DNA of 32,689 bases, taken from the NCBI GenBank assembly GCA_025963465.1, contig JAOQAP010000047.1, positions 1-32,689 on the forward strand, given 5' to 3'. Origin of the DNA: Flavipsychrobacter sp. (GTDB lineage Bacteria; Bacteroidota; Bacteroidia; Chitinophagales; Chitinophagaceae). Positions 7,886-15,823 of the stretch are shown here, in pieces (positions within the stretch are counted from its first letter, which is position 1; the number at the start of each line of letters is the position of its first letter). A program made the translations under genes and the position numbers. A model generated the notes under the pieces. That model had not been told where the DNA came from and ran no database searches. It saw nothing but the letters and a program-made list of their open reading frames with translations.

Positions 7886-8471
7886 ATCGCTTGAAGCCAA
7901 TAGGTGTGCGTTGTACGGGTGATTGTGTTTCTGCCTGGTCATTATTGTCTGATGGTTCACTCATACCGGTAAATGAAGTGTGGTACGCAACTTCCATGCC
8001 GTTGCTTATGATGCGATCTGCCATATCCATTGTTAACTCACCGGGATCATTAATTACCGCGAGCGAGGAATACTCCGGGGGATTTTTGTTCAGATCATTA
8101 TGATGCGGCAGCAACAATACAAGTATCTGGCCGGTGATGGTAGGACTGAATGTAATGCTGAACCCCTCTTCTATATATGACTTGCGCTCACCCATGCTAT
8201 TGCGGAATGTGAGCAGCATAGGCATATCGCCTGAGCGGAAGGCAACAGACGGCATATCTGCGCAGGTGCCATGCATGTCTTCATTATAGGCATGCAGCAT
8301 GTCTACATAAAAATCCTGTTTGTAAGTAGTATTAGCATCAAGGTAGTCTGCCAGTTGCTCCAGGTGCGCTTTCAGCTCTTTGTGTTTCACGAGCCATTGT
8401 TCTTTGCGCGCCTGGATCTTTTTCAGGCCGTCAGAATATTTATTGGCGTGACGTAGTATTTCGTTCAGCAT
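7860..8471 (-). CDS. Hypothetical protein, coupled to glutaminyl cyclase
   Basis: 203 residues, family not recognised. Residues about 10-45 are a basic helical, probably coiled-coil stretch (LKKIQARKEQWLVKHKELKAH). The middle (about 75-150) alternates beta-type segments such as MLLTFRNSM, FSITFSP and GQILVLLLPHH. The C-terminal 35 residues are polar and likely disordered. No signal peptide is visible, so it is probably cytoplasmic. Its last 26 nt overlap the start of the cyclase gene in a different frame, so the two are likely co-transcribed. The start at 8471 gives MLNEIL and has no good competitor. Confidence 0.65.
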   Translation of the reverse strand: MLNEILRHANKYSDGLKKIQARKEQWLVKHKELKAHLEQLADYLDANTTYKQDFYVDMLHAYNEDMHGTCADMPSVAFRSGDMPMLLTFRNSMGERKSYIEEGFSITFSPTITGQILVLLLPHHNDLNKNPPEYSSLAVINDPGELTMDMADRIISNGMEVAYHTSFTGMSEPSDNNDQAETQSPVQRTPIGFKRYETTQKII

Positions 8472-8544
8472 AGTTTTAATTGATAATTATGACATTTAAG
8501 CCAGGCTACCGTTTGGAAATTTAATGAATGTCATGCAATTTAGA

Positions 8545-8552
8545 TAAATTTG
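8545..8552 (+). promoter_or_regulatory. -7 box TAAATTTG
   Basis: TAAATTTG matches TAnnTTTG and lies 39 bases before the ATG at 8592. No -33 element at the expected spacing is clear. Confidence 0.4.
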
Positions 8553-8591
8553 TAACAGGGAATTTAATGTGACCATCTTTAATTTTTATTT

Positions 8592-9086
8592 ATGAAAAAG
8601 GCGATCTGGATATTAGTGCTATTAATTGCGACCGGTGATATTGCATTTGGACAAAAGCAAATGTTTGCAGGGAAAGTAACCGATGAGCATGGTATGCCTG
8701 TACCGGGAGCAAGAATAAAAATAAACAAGGGATACGACCTGAAATATGAAACACAAGCCGATAAGGACGGATTATACTACACGCAGCTGCTGCCGCAGGA
8801 TAGCTACAACATGGAGGTGATAGCTAACGGAAGATATATGAGGGCAAGAAGAATACCGCTACATGCTAACGGGCACGAAAAGTGGTTCTATAACCTGAAG
8901 ATAGGAGCGAAGAAGGTGACTGTGGAAAGGACGGATAAAGACCCGTTCATGGGCACAAAGCTGAGCAGCATAGCAAACGACGATAAAGAGCGGATGTTAT
9001 CTCCATGGGACAGGGGGACAACAAGAATAGATAAAGCGGGCAAGGTAATAAGCAGCAAACCTGAAGCGCCGGGCCGGATGAAATAG
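8592..9086 (+). CDS. Exported CarboxypepD_reg-like domain protein
   Basis: 164 residues. Residues 1-21 form a signal peptide (WILVLLIATGDIAFGQ). Residues about 25-85 form one carboxypeptidase-regulatory-like / prealbumin beta-sandwich: FAGKVTDEHGMPVPGARI, then ADKDGLYYTQLLPQDSYNMEVIANG. Such domains normally sit at the N-terminus of SusC/TonB proteins or as small surface modules. Here it stands alone, followed by about 75 polar residues of unknown function. It is probably periplasmic or outer-membrane associated. It converges on marC with only three bases between the stops. Confidence 0.75.
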   Translation: MKKAIWILVLLIATGDIAFGQKQMFAGKVTDEHGMPVPGARIKINKGYDLKYETQADKDGLYYTQLLPQDSYNMEVIANGRYMRARRIPLHANGHEKWFYNLKIGAKKVTVERTDKDPFMGTKLSSIANDDKERMLSPWDRGTTRIDKAGKVISSKPEAPGRMK

Positions 9087-9089
9087 AGC

Positions 9090-9686
9090 TCATTTCAATA
9101 CACCAATATTGTTCCTGAATATTTTTACTGCAATAGCCAGCAGAATAACACCGAAGAACTTGCGTATGACCAGGACACCGGACGGGCCCAGCATACGCTC
9201 CAAGAAGTCCACTGATCTGAGTGTGATATAAATAATGATGAGGTTGATGAAGATAGCAATGAGTATGTTGTAAGACTCGTATGCCGCCTTGAGCGACATG
9301 ACGGTAGTGAGTGTGCCTGAACCGGCTATAAGTGGAAAAGCAACAGGTACGAGCGTGCTTGATTTTCCTTCGCCACCATCGTGCTTGAAGAACTCAAGGC
9401 CGAGAACCATTTCCAGGCCCAGGATGAAGATGACGATGGAACCTGCAATGGCGAATGATTTGATATCCAACCCCATGAACTCCAGCATTTGTTCGCCGAT
9501 GAGGAAAAACAGCAGCATCAGGCCACCGGATACGAGGGTGGCGGTAAGTGCATTGATATCACCCACTTTCTTTTTTATAGATATGATGACCGGTAGTGAA
9601 CCGAGCATATCGATAACTGCAAAGAGCGTAAACGTGACGGTTACAATCTGTGATATATCTGTTTTATTTAGAGATAGTCCTTGCAT
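9090..9686 (-). CDS. MarC/UPF0056 family inner-membrane protein
   Basis: 198 residues with six hydrophobic segments, the normal length and topology of MarC proteins. Recognisable blocks are FTLFAVIDMLGSLPVIIS (segment 1), FFLIGEQMLEFMGLDIKSFAIAG and PVAFPLIAGSGTLTTVMSL, which resembles the family's P-(L/F)-x-x-G-PG motif. The C-terminus is hydrophobic. The function is unknown: early links to multiple antibiotic resistance in E. coli MarC were not borne out, and some members are annotated as amino-acid transporters. It is transcribed divergently from pepT across a 132-bp gap. Confidence 0.9.
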   Translation of the reverse strand: MQGLSLNKTDISQIVTVTFTLFAVIDMLGSLPVIISIKKKVGDINALTATLVSGGLMLLFFLIGEQMLEFMGLDIKSFAIAGSIVIFILGLEMVLGLEFFKHDGGEGKSSTLVPVAFPLIAGSGTLTTVMSLKAAYESYNILIAIFINLIIIYITLRSVDFLERMLGPSGVLVIRKFFGVILLAIAVKIFRNNIGVLK

Positions 9687-9770
9687 ATGATGATATTTTA
9701 ACCGGGAGGGTTATAAAGAGAGGTACAAACATTACCTTTCTGACTGCAAATATCGTGTATCTGTATAATC

Positions 9771-9801
9771 TTTTGTTTTAGCAGTAAGATACCTATTTTT
9801 G
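9771..9801 (+). promoter_or_regulatory. Probable sigma-A promoter of pepT
   Basis: TTTTG (9771-9775) and TATTTTTG (9794-9801) are separated by 18 bases, close to the Bacteroidota TTTG - about 19 nt - TAnnTTTG arrangement. The start codon follows 17 bases later, implying a very short leader. This is the only two-element promoter match I find in the window. Confidence 0.6.
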
Positions 9802-9818
9802 CGGTTCAAAATATATAC

Positions 9819-11069
9819 ATGTCATTACCAGGATACCAGCACACCGCCGCCGACCGCTTTATGCGCTATGTACAAATAGATACGCAAAGCGACCCTACAT
9901 CGCCTTCGCAGCCATCTACTGAAAAGCAGAAAGACCTGAGCAAGGTGCTGGTGGAAGACCTGCTGGCTATAGGTATAAAGGATGCTGAACTGGATGAGCA
10001 TGGCTATGTATATGCAACCATACCTGCTACTACCGATAAGGATGTGCCTGTACTGTGCTACTGTTCTCACGTAGATACTGCACCGGACTGCAGCGGAAAA
10101 GGTGTAAAGCCAATACTACATAAACAATGGGACGGCAAGGATATAGTATTGCCTGATGATACAAGCATAGTGGTAAGCACTGCTAACCATCCATACCTGA
10201 AAGAAAGAATAGGGGACGATATCATTACCGCATCTGGCACTACGTTGCTGGGCGCTGATGATAAGGCAGGTGTTGCCATCATAATGGATCTTGCTACTTA
10301 CTTGATCAACCATCCTGAAATAAAGCACGGTAAGATACGTATACTGTTTACCCCTGATGAGGAAATAGGTCGTGGTGTGGCAGCGGTGGATATGAAGAAG
10401 CTGGGCGCACACTATGGTTATACACTTGATGGCGGTGAGCGTGGCCACCTGGAAGGGGAAACCTTTTCGGCTGATGCTGCGATAGTTACCTTCAATGGTA
10501 TCAGCGCGCATCCGGGTTATGCAAAGGGCAAGCTGGTTCATTCGATGAAAGTAGCCGGTGCATTTATAGATATGCTGCCAAAAACAGAATGGAACCCTGA
10601 AACCACAGAAGGTATGCAGGGATTTGTGCACCCGGTATCTATAGAAGGCGGCCTGGAAAAAACCGTTGTGCAATTTATAGTGAGGGACTTTGATACAAAG
10701 AAACTTGCAGAGCATGAGCAAAAGCTGAGCGCTATAGCGGATAAGGCGGTGGCACAGTTTCCCGGTGCTACGGTGAACTTTGCAGTAAAGGAGCAATACC
10801 GCAACATGAAGGAAATACTAGACCAGCACCCGCATGTGATGGACAATGCAGAAGAAGCATACAAGAGGGCGGGAATGAATGTGCAGCGCATGAGCATACG
10901 CGGTGGCACAGACGGTTCACGTTTGTCATTTATGGGGCTGCCATGTCCTAACCTGTTTACAGGAGAGATGGGCATACACTCCAAGCAGGAATATGTGAGT
11001 GTGCAGGATATGGAGCAAGCAGTGGAAACGCTGGTGCACCTGGCGCAGATATGGGAGGAGAAAGCTTAA
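9819..11069 (+). CDS. pepT: Peptidase T (tripeptide aminopeptidase, M20B)
   Basis: 416 residues, full length for PepT. It removes N-terminal residues from tripeptides in the cytoplasm. All di-zinc ligands and catalytic residues of M20B are in place: His84 and Asp86 in SHVDTAPD, Asp147 in GADDKAG, Glu181/Glu182 in FTPDEEIGRG, Asp204 in YTLDGG, and His387 in GIHSKQEYV. The RGGTDGSRLS substrate-binding segment is also present. The ATG is 17 bases after a good promoter. Its last codon and stop fall inside the first copy of a 19-bp tandem repeat. Confidence 0.96.
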   Translation: MSLPGYQHTAADRFMRYVQIDTQSDPTSPSQPSTEKQKDLSKVLVEDLLAIGIKDAELDEHGYVYATIPATTDKDVPVLCYCSHVDTAPDCSGKGVKPILHKQWDGKDIVLPDDTSIVVSTANHPYLKERIGDDIITASGTTLLGADDKAGVAIIMDLATYLINHPEIKHGKIRILFTPDEEIGRGVAAVDMKKLGAHYGYTLDGGERGHLEGETFSADAAIVTFNGISAHPGYAKGKLVHSMKVAGAFIDMLPKTEWNPETTEGMQGFVHPVSIEGGLEKTVVQFIVRDFDTKKLAEHEQKLSAIADKAVAQFPGATVNFAVKEQYRNMKEILDQHPHVMDNAEEAYKRAGMNVQRMSIRGGTDGSRLSFMGLPCPNLFTGEMGIHSKQEYVSVQDMEQAVETLVHLAQIWEEKA

Positions 11070-11113
11070 TTAATGCCCAATGGCTTAATTAATGCCCAAT
11101 GGCTTAATTAATG
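11064..11113 (+). repeat. 19-bp tandem repeat overlapping the pepT stop
   Basis: The unit GCTTAATTAATGCCCAATG occurs at 11064-11082 and 11083-11101, followed by a 12-base partial copy at 11102-11113. It then decays into shorter words such as AATGGC, TAATGGC and CTTAATGAGTA up to about 11210. The pepT stop codon (11067-11069) is inside copy one. The region to 11295 has no ORF. Confidence 0.85.
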
Positions 11114-11267
11114 GCTCAATTGCTGAATGGCGTAATGGCTTAATGAGTAAGTTCTATTTTGTGAGTGTTCGACGGTTTAATGGGTTGTTATTTACTTAAT
11201 GAGTAGTTAACGAAGCAGGTAAGTGGGCAAATAGGAGCCATAAATTTTAATTATTAGATTTCATAAG

Positions 11268-11275
11268 TATATTTG
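11268..11275 (+). promoter_or_regulatory. -7 box TATATTTG
   Basis: TATATTTG matches the Bacteroidota -7 consensus and lies 20 bases before the ATG of the DUF1573 gene. Confidence 0.5.
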
Positions 11276-11295
11276 TAAAAAAGACACACCCGATA

Positions 11296-11841
11296 ATGTA
11301 TAAAAATTATAAAATTGTTTTACTGACCATACTGACATTGTCTGTTTTCGTGCTGGTGATACTGGAACTTACCGGGGTGAGCAGGAATTCTGTTTTCACG
11401 CTGTGGAAGAACCGTGAGGCAAACAGGGAAGGGTATAATGGTAATTTTTACGCTAAGGACGGTACACAGTATCATGGTGAGATATTTGCAGAAGATATGA
11501 AGCTGCGTTGCGAAAGGATATACAAGATGCCTAAGACAACAATGCAGTTCTATGAAACAAAATACAGCTTTGGTGTTGTATCAGAAGGAAAGGTGGTAAG
11601 ACATGCGTTCAAGTTCAAGAACACAGGTACTAACCCGTTGATGATCTGTAAGACCGATGTAACATGCGGTTGCACGGTACCGGGTTTTCAGATGGACCCT
11701 ATAGCGCCTGATGCAGATGGTGAAATAACTGTAGAGTTCAACACTACGGGTAAATCAGGTTTTCAACAGAAGAATATAATAGTACACTCTAATGCTATGC
11801 CGGAAGCGGTATCAATAGGTATAGAGGCAGATGTAAGATAA
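11296..11841 (+). CDS. DUF1573 domain protein, membrane-anchored
   Basis: 181 residues. One N-terminal membrane segment or uncleaved signal lies at about 7-27 (VLLTILTLSVFVLVILEL). Residues about 85-180 are a DUF1573 beta-sandwich: FSFGVV-like start, HAFKFKNTGTNPLMI, the hallmark TCGCTVPGF Cys pair, and a GEITVEFNTTGKSGFQQKNIIVHSNA end. The family is an Ig-like/ASPM-type exported domain of unknown function, very common in Bacteroidota. Residues 30-80 are not assignable. It is followed 18 bases later by the UbiA-type gene on the same strand, so the two may be co-transcribed. Confidence 0.88.
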   Translation: MYKNYKIVLLTILTLSVFVLVILELTGVSRNSVFTLWKNREANREGYNGNFYAKDGTQYHGEIFAEDMKLRCERIYKMPKTTMQFYETKYSFGVVSEGKVVRHAFKFKNTGTNPLMICKTDVTCGCTVPGFQMDPIAPDADGEITVEFNTTGKSGFQQKNIIVHSNAMPEAVSIGIEADVR

Positions 11842-11859
11842 GTGGTGCAGATGTAAATT

Positions 11860-12744
11860 ATGAGTAGTACAGGTATTTCTCCTTTGCGCAGATTTCAGCA
11901 ATATCTTTCGCTGATCAAGTTTAGCCATACGGTGTTCGCGCTGCCGTTCGCATTTATTGGTTTTACGCTGGCTGTTGTTTATTTCCACAACCCGTTCAAA
12001 TGGGACCTGCTGGTAAAGGTATTGCTGTGCATGGTGTTTGCCCGTAGCGCGGCCATGTCTTTCAACAGGTACCTGGACAGGCAGTTTGATGCGATGAACC
12101 CGCGTACTGCAAAGCGGGAGATACCCGCCGGTGTGATAAAAGCGGAACATGCGCTTACATTCACCATTATCAATTGTGTGCTCTTTATAGCTACTACATG
12201 GTTCATTAATATGGCCTGTTTCTACCTGTCGTTCGTTGCGTTGTTCGTAGTGCTGTTCTATAGCTATACCAAGCGGTTCACGGCGCTGTGTCATATTGTA
12301 TTGGGCGTTGGGCTGTCACTGGCGCCTATAGGGGCTTTCCTTGCCGTTACAGGATATTTTCATTGGCTGCCATTGTTGTTCTCTTTCTCGGTGGTGACAT
12401 GGGTATCGGGTTTTGATATTATTTATGCGTTGCAGGATGAGGAATTTGACAGGAGCCAGCAATTACATTCTATACCCGCAGCACTTGGGGTAAAGAACGC
12501 GTTGCTTGTATCTACATTGCTGCATGTATGCTCTGCTATATTTGTAGTAACTGCAGGCGTAGTTGGGCACTTTAGCTGGGTATATTGGGTAGGGGCTGCG
12601 TTCTATGGCGTGATGCTTACTTATCAGCACATGCTGGTGAAGCCTAACGACCTGAGCAAGGTGGGTATTGCCTTTGCCAATACCAATGGTATTGCGAGTG
12701 TTGTGTTTGCTGTATTTACAATTGTATCGCTGTTCTTTTCTTAG
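11860..12744 (+). CDS. UbiA-like polyprenyltransferase
   Basis: 294 residues, polytopic (about eight or nine membrane helices). Both prenyl-diphosphate-binding Asp motifs of the UbiA superfamily are seen: N69-R-Y-L-D73-R-Q-F-D77, followed by the NPRTAKREIPAG signature, and D186-I-I-Y-A-L-Q-D193. The NPRT-x-x-R-x-(I/L)-PAG form is typical of the 4-hydroxybenzoate polyprenyltransferase-like group that includes MqnP of the futalosine menaquinone route. The likely role is attaching the isoprenoid tail to a quinone precursor, but the exact substrate cannot be fixed from sequence. MenA is less likely given these motifs. Confidence 0.88.
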   Translation: MSSTGISPLRRFQQYLSLIKFSHTVFALPFAFIGFTLAVVYFHNPFKWDLLVKVLLCMVFARSAAMSFNRYLDRQFDAMNPRTAKREIPAGVIKAEHALTFTIINCVLFIATTWFINMACFYLSFVALFVVLFYSYTKRFTALCHIVLGVGLSLAPIGAFLAVTGYFHWLPLLFSFSVVTWVSGFDIIYALQDEEFDRSQQLHSIPAALGVKNALLVSTLLHVCSAIFVVTAGVVGHFSWVYWVGAAFYGVMLTYQHMLVKPNDLSKVGIAFANTNGIASVVFAVFTIVSLFFS

Positions 12745-12753
12745 GAGTTTTCT

Positions 12754-12772
12754 CGCAAAGGCGCAAAGCCGC
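12754..12772. repeat. Short CGCAAAG-type tandem repeat
   Basis: CGCAAAGG followed directly by CGCAAAGCC and then GCAG, after the prenyltransferase stop. I recall similar CGCAAAGGCGCAAAG strings as scattered intergenic elements in Bacteroidota genomes. Confidence 0.5.
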
Positions 12773-12905
12773 AGTTTCCAGTGTTGTGTGTTTTAAGCTC
12801 GCAATGTCCGGGAGGATATAATGCTATCTTTTCTGCTTAGCATGAAAATTTTCCACATACCTTGTATTGTGCAGCATTAAAGGGCATTGCTGACGAACAA
12901 TTTCT

Positions 12906-12913
12906 TACTTTTG
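12906..12913 (+). promoter_or_regulatory. -7 box TACTTTTG for purM
   Basis: TACTTTTG matches TAnnTTTG and ends 16 bases before the TTG start codon of purM. A transcript starting about 6-7 bases downstream would have a leader of only about ten bases. Confidence 0.5.
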
Positions 12914-12929
12914 TCATTCAATTTTTACT

Positions 12930-14096
12930 TTGGACAACCGATATAACCAGCGCGGGGTATCCGCACAGAAAGAGGACGTACATAAGGCCGTAGCCAAACT
13001 GGACAAGGGACTGTTCCCTAATGCCTTTTGTAAAATATATCCTGACTATTTAGCCAATGATCCGGCGTTCTGCAACCTGATACATGCCGATGGTGCAGGT
13101 ACCAAAAGCATACTTGCCTACATGTACTGGAAAGAGACCGGTGACATGAGCGTGTGGAAGGGTATAGCCATAGACAGTATAGTGATGAACATAGATGACC
13201 TGCTATGCATAGGCGCTACAGGACCGTTCATTTATTCATCTACCATAGGGCGTAATAAACATAAGATACCGGGTGAGGTGATATCTGCGCTCATCAATGG
13301 TACGCAGGAATACTTTGATACCCTGAGGGAACATGATATAGAAGTGCACCTGCTGGGTGGCGAAACTGCTGATGTGGGCGATGTGGTGCGTACGGTAATA
13401 GTAGATGGCACCATGGCCTGCCGCATGGAGCGCAGCAAGCTGATAACCACCGAAAAAATGCAGCCGGGCGATGTAGTGGTGTCGCTGGCCAGCTACGGGC
13501 AGGCTACCTATGAGGATGAGTATAACAGCGGCATGGGCAGCAACGGGCTTACCAGTGCGCGTCATGAGATGCTGAAGAAAGAATACGCAACCAAGTACCC
13601 TGAAAGCGTAGACCCTAATCTGCCTGATGAGGTGGTATATAATGGTAAGTACGGATTGACCGATGCTACTGAAACTCCGCTGAACGTAGGTAAGATGATA
13701 CTGTCGCCTACGCGTACTTATGCGCCCGTGGTGCTTAAGGTATTGCAGCAGCATTTTGACCAGATACATGGTATCATACATTGCAGCGGAGGCGGGCAGA
13801 GCAAGTGCCTGCATTATCTTCCTTCACCACTGAGGGTGGTAAAGAACAATTTATTGCCGGTTCCCCCGTTATTCAATATGATACAGCAGGCGGCAGGAAC
13901 GGACTGGCGGGAAATGTACCAGGTATTCAATATGGGGCAGCGGCTGGAAATATTTACCGACAAAGAAACGGCGGAAAGTATTGTAGCTATAGCAAAGAGT
14001 TTTAATATAGACGCCCAAGTATCAGGAATTGTGGAAAAAGCAGAGAAAAAAGAGGTGGTAATAGAAAGTAACCACGGAATTTTCAATTATGTGTAA
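12930..14096 (+). CDS. purM: Phosphoribosylformylglycinamidine cyclo-ligase (AIR synthetase), TTG start
   Basis: Catalyses the ATP-dependent closure of FGAM to AIR, step five of de novo purine synthesis, in the cytoplasm. The 388 residues match the long Bacteroidota form. The N-terminal half has NRYNQRGVSAQKEDVHKA, the HADGAGTKS phosphate/ATP motif and the MNIDDLLCIGA, LLGGETADVGD and GQATYE blocks. The C-terminal half has GIIHCSGGGQSK and VFNMGQRLEIF. The start must be TTG at 12930: family homology begins at residue 2 or 3, the next Met is residue 65, and an in-frame stop lies at 12888. No other purine genes are adjacent. Confidence 0.94.
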   Translation: MDNRYNQRGVSAQKEDVHKAVAKLDKGLFPNAFCKIYPDYLANDPAFCNLIHADGAGTKSILAYMYWKETGDMSVWKGIAIDSIVMNIDDLLCIGATGPFIYSSTIGRNKHKIPGEVISALINGTQEYFDTLREHDIEVHLLGGETADVGDVVRTVIVDGTMACRMERSKLITTEKMQPGDVVVSLASYGQATYEDEYNSGMGSNGLTSARHEMLKKEYATKYPESVDPNLPDEVVYNGKYGLTDATETPLNVGKMILSPTRTYAPVVLKVLQQHFDQIHGIIHCSGGGQSKCLHYLPSPLRVVKNNLLPVPPLFNMIQQAAGTDWREMYQVFNMGQRLEIFTDKETAESIVAIAKSFNIDAQVSGIVEKAEKKEVVIESNHGIFNYV

Positions 14097-14153
14097 AACT
14101 TTGGCATGATATATGCTGAATAAATTGTATTATTGATAACAAACCATATACTT

Positions 14154-14966
14154 ATGACCTTAAAGCATTTATTTTTTGCTATTTCCTGTTTATCTGTTTC
14201 CGGTGTAGTAACAGCACAGGACAAAATATTTAAAAGTAATGGCGACGTTATAGAAGCCAGAATAAAGAACGTAGGTACGAGGCAGATCATTTACAGGCGT
14301 AGTGATAATCCTACGGGGCCTGAGTACTTTATACCAAAGGATGAGGTGGATAAGGTGAGGTATGAAAATGGTAACGAGGAAACTATTGCCGGCAATAATA
14401 TGTCTTCGTCTTCAGAGCACAGGCATGATCGCAATAGTGCAATGAAGGGTAAATACAAATCCAATGTACTTGCGTTTGCTCCTATCCAGTTCACAGAAGC
14501 TGGCATAGCAGGTTTTAGTGTAAGTTATGAAAAGGCACTTGATAAGAACAACATTGTTGCATTCTATGTGCCTGCAATCATGGAGTTCAATATGAACACC
14601 CAATATGATTATTATGGCCAGCGCCAGACGACCAATGATGGTATGTTTTACCTGATGCCGGGAATAAAATTGTATCCTACAGGTGGCTATGGCGTTGCCA
14701 AATATGCAATAGGGCCATCGTTGGTAGTAGCTACAGGTACCAAGACAGACTACGATAACTATTATTATGGCAATTACGCCACGCAGCATACCCATACTAT
14801 GTTTGGTATGATGGTGAACCAGTCTATCAATATCAACCCGACTCCACACCTGTACCTGGGTACAGAGCTAGGTCTTGGCTTTACTTATGTGAACAACTTA
14901 AGCGGCATCAGCCAGGGCACTACGGGTCTTGTGCAGTTCAGCTTTAAGGTAGGTTATAGGTTTTAA
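14154..14966 (+). CDS. Outer-membrane-barrel-like protein with N-terminal SNGDVIEA-type domain (paralogue 1)
   Basis: 270 residues from the ATG at 14154, which gives a clean signal peptide (LKHLFFAISCLSVSGVVTAQ). A TTG 21 bases upstream is less likely. Residues about 20-70 form a small Bacteroidota domain (IFKSNGDVIEARIKNVGTRQ, PEYFIPKDEVDKVRYENG), often found before barrels or membrane proteins. Residues about 100-270 are a predicted beta-barrel, with alternating strands and a terminal GYRF, as in outer membrane proteins. The barrel part aligns with the next three genes (SNVLAFAPIQFTEAGIAGFSVSYEKALDK). No specific function is known. Confidence 0.75.
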   Translation: MTLKHLFFAISCLSVSGVVTAQDKIFKSNGDVIEARIKNVGTRQIIYRRSDNPTGPEYFIPKDEVDKVRYENGNEETIAGNNMSSSSEHRHDRNSAMKGKYKSNVLAFAPIQFTEAGIAGFSVSYEKALDKNNIVAFYVPAIMEFNMNTQYDYYGQRQTTNDGMFYLMPGIKLYPTGGYGVAKYAIGPSLVVATGTKTDYDNYYYGNYATQHTHTMFGMMVNQSININPTPHLYLGTELGLGFTYVNNLSGISQGTTGLVQFSFKVGYRF

Positions 14967-15056
14967 GTTAGTATATAGTCGTTGTCGTTAGTCTAAAGTA
15001 GAAAGTCGATGGAGCGTCTAAAGTAGACGGTAGGTAGTACGCTTAATATAAAGTCA
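14967..15056 (+). repeat. Degenerate spacer repeat after barrel paralogue 1
   Basis: The spacer is built from imperfect AGTCGTT, GTCTAAAGTAG and AAAGTCGA words; GTCTAAAGTAG occurs twice. It starts GTTAGTATATAGTCG immediately after the stop. A similar spacer follows paralogue 2. Confidence 0.5.
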
Positions 15057-15079
15057 AACATTCAGATACAGATAATTCT

Positions 15080-15724
15080 ATGAACTTTAAGGTGATTACT
15101 ACGGCCATGCTGAGCATGTGCATTGCGATAACGGTTTCTGCGCAAACCATAGCAGAGGAGCCTAAAAAGGAAAAAGCAAAGTATGCTGAGAATGTATTGG
15201 CCATAGCGCCTATACAATTGTCGGAGAACGGAGTAGCCGGACTTGGCTTTAGCTATGAGCGCTCACTGGACAAAGCAGGTATCATTGCGCTCTATGTGCC
15301 GCTATCGGTAGTGATGAATACGAACAGTGAGCAGCGACTTGGCAGCAACGCGCATTACAATGATCCTATGGTTTATGTAATGCCGGGGCTGAAAATATAT
15401 CCTACAGGCAACCAGGGGCTTGCAAAATATGCAATAGGACCGTCAATAGTATTTGCTACAGGGCAAAGAACAGTAATTGATAACCCGGACATTGTATTCT
15501 CAACATATCCTTATGGTTATTATCCGCCGAGCACGTATACGACACGCCAGCACAACATACTGGGTATGATGATCAACCAATCGCTGAACATCAATCCTAC
15601 ACCGCATTTATATGTAGGTACTGAGTTTGGTTTTGGTTTCAGCTATATGAATAAACTGGATGGCATCAGCCAGCAGACTACAGGTCTTGTGCAGTTCAGC
15701 TTTAAGGTTGGGTACAGGTTTTAA
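15080..15724 (+). CDS. Outer-membrane-barrel-like protein (tandem paralogue 2)
   Basis: 214 residues with a signal peptide (residues 1-21, SAQ cleavage) and a beta-barrel-like body ending LVQFSFKVGYRF; the terminal Phe is typical of BAM-inserted proteins. It is nearly identical to the next gene. Residues 21-131 are identical and the last 60 differ at only two positions, but residues 132-155 (IDNPDIVFSTYPYGYYPPST) are unrelated. This Tyr/Pro-rich stretch is probably an extracellular loop. It lacks the SNGDVIEA domain of paralogue 1. Function unknown. Confidence 0.78.
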   Translation: MNFKVITTAMLSMCIAITVSAQTIAEEPKKEKAKYAENVLAIAPIQLSENGVAGLGFSYERSLDKAGIIALYVPLSVVMNTNSEQRLGSNAHYNDPMVYVMPGLKIYPTGNQGLAKYAIGPSIVFATGQRTVIDNPDIVFSTYPYGYYPPSTYTTRQHNILGMMINQSLNINPTPHLYVGTEFGFGFSYMNKLDGISQQTTGLVQFSFKVGYRF

Positions 15725-15792
15725 GTTAGTCGTAAGTCAATAGTCTAATGTCGAAAGTCGTTAGTAATTAATCGAAAGCAGATAGTCGCGTT
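15725..15792 (+). repeat. Degenerate spacer repeat after barrel paralogue 2
   Basis: It begins GTTAGTCGTAAGTCAATAG after the stop and continues with AGTC/TCGAAAG words, resembling the spacer after paralogue 1. This suggests the duplication unit (about 744 bp) included gene plus spacer. Confidence 0.5.
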
Positions 15793-15823
15793 ATTATAAA
15801 ATAATTTCAAACACACACATTCT

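Noticed and set aside
10116-10796. Minus-strand open frame inside pepT
   Set aside because: Antisense shadow. The pepT motifs on the plus strand explain the coding signal.
14133-14153. TTG start for barrel paralogue 1
   Set aside because: The ATG at 14154 gives a clean signal peptide, and the extra seven residues would disrupt it.
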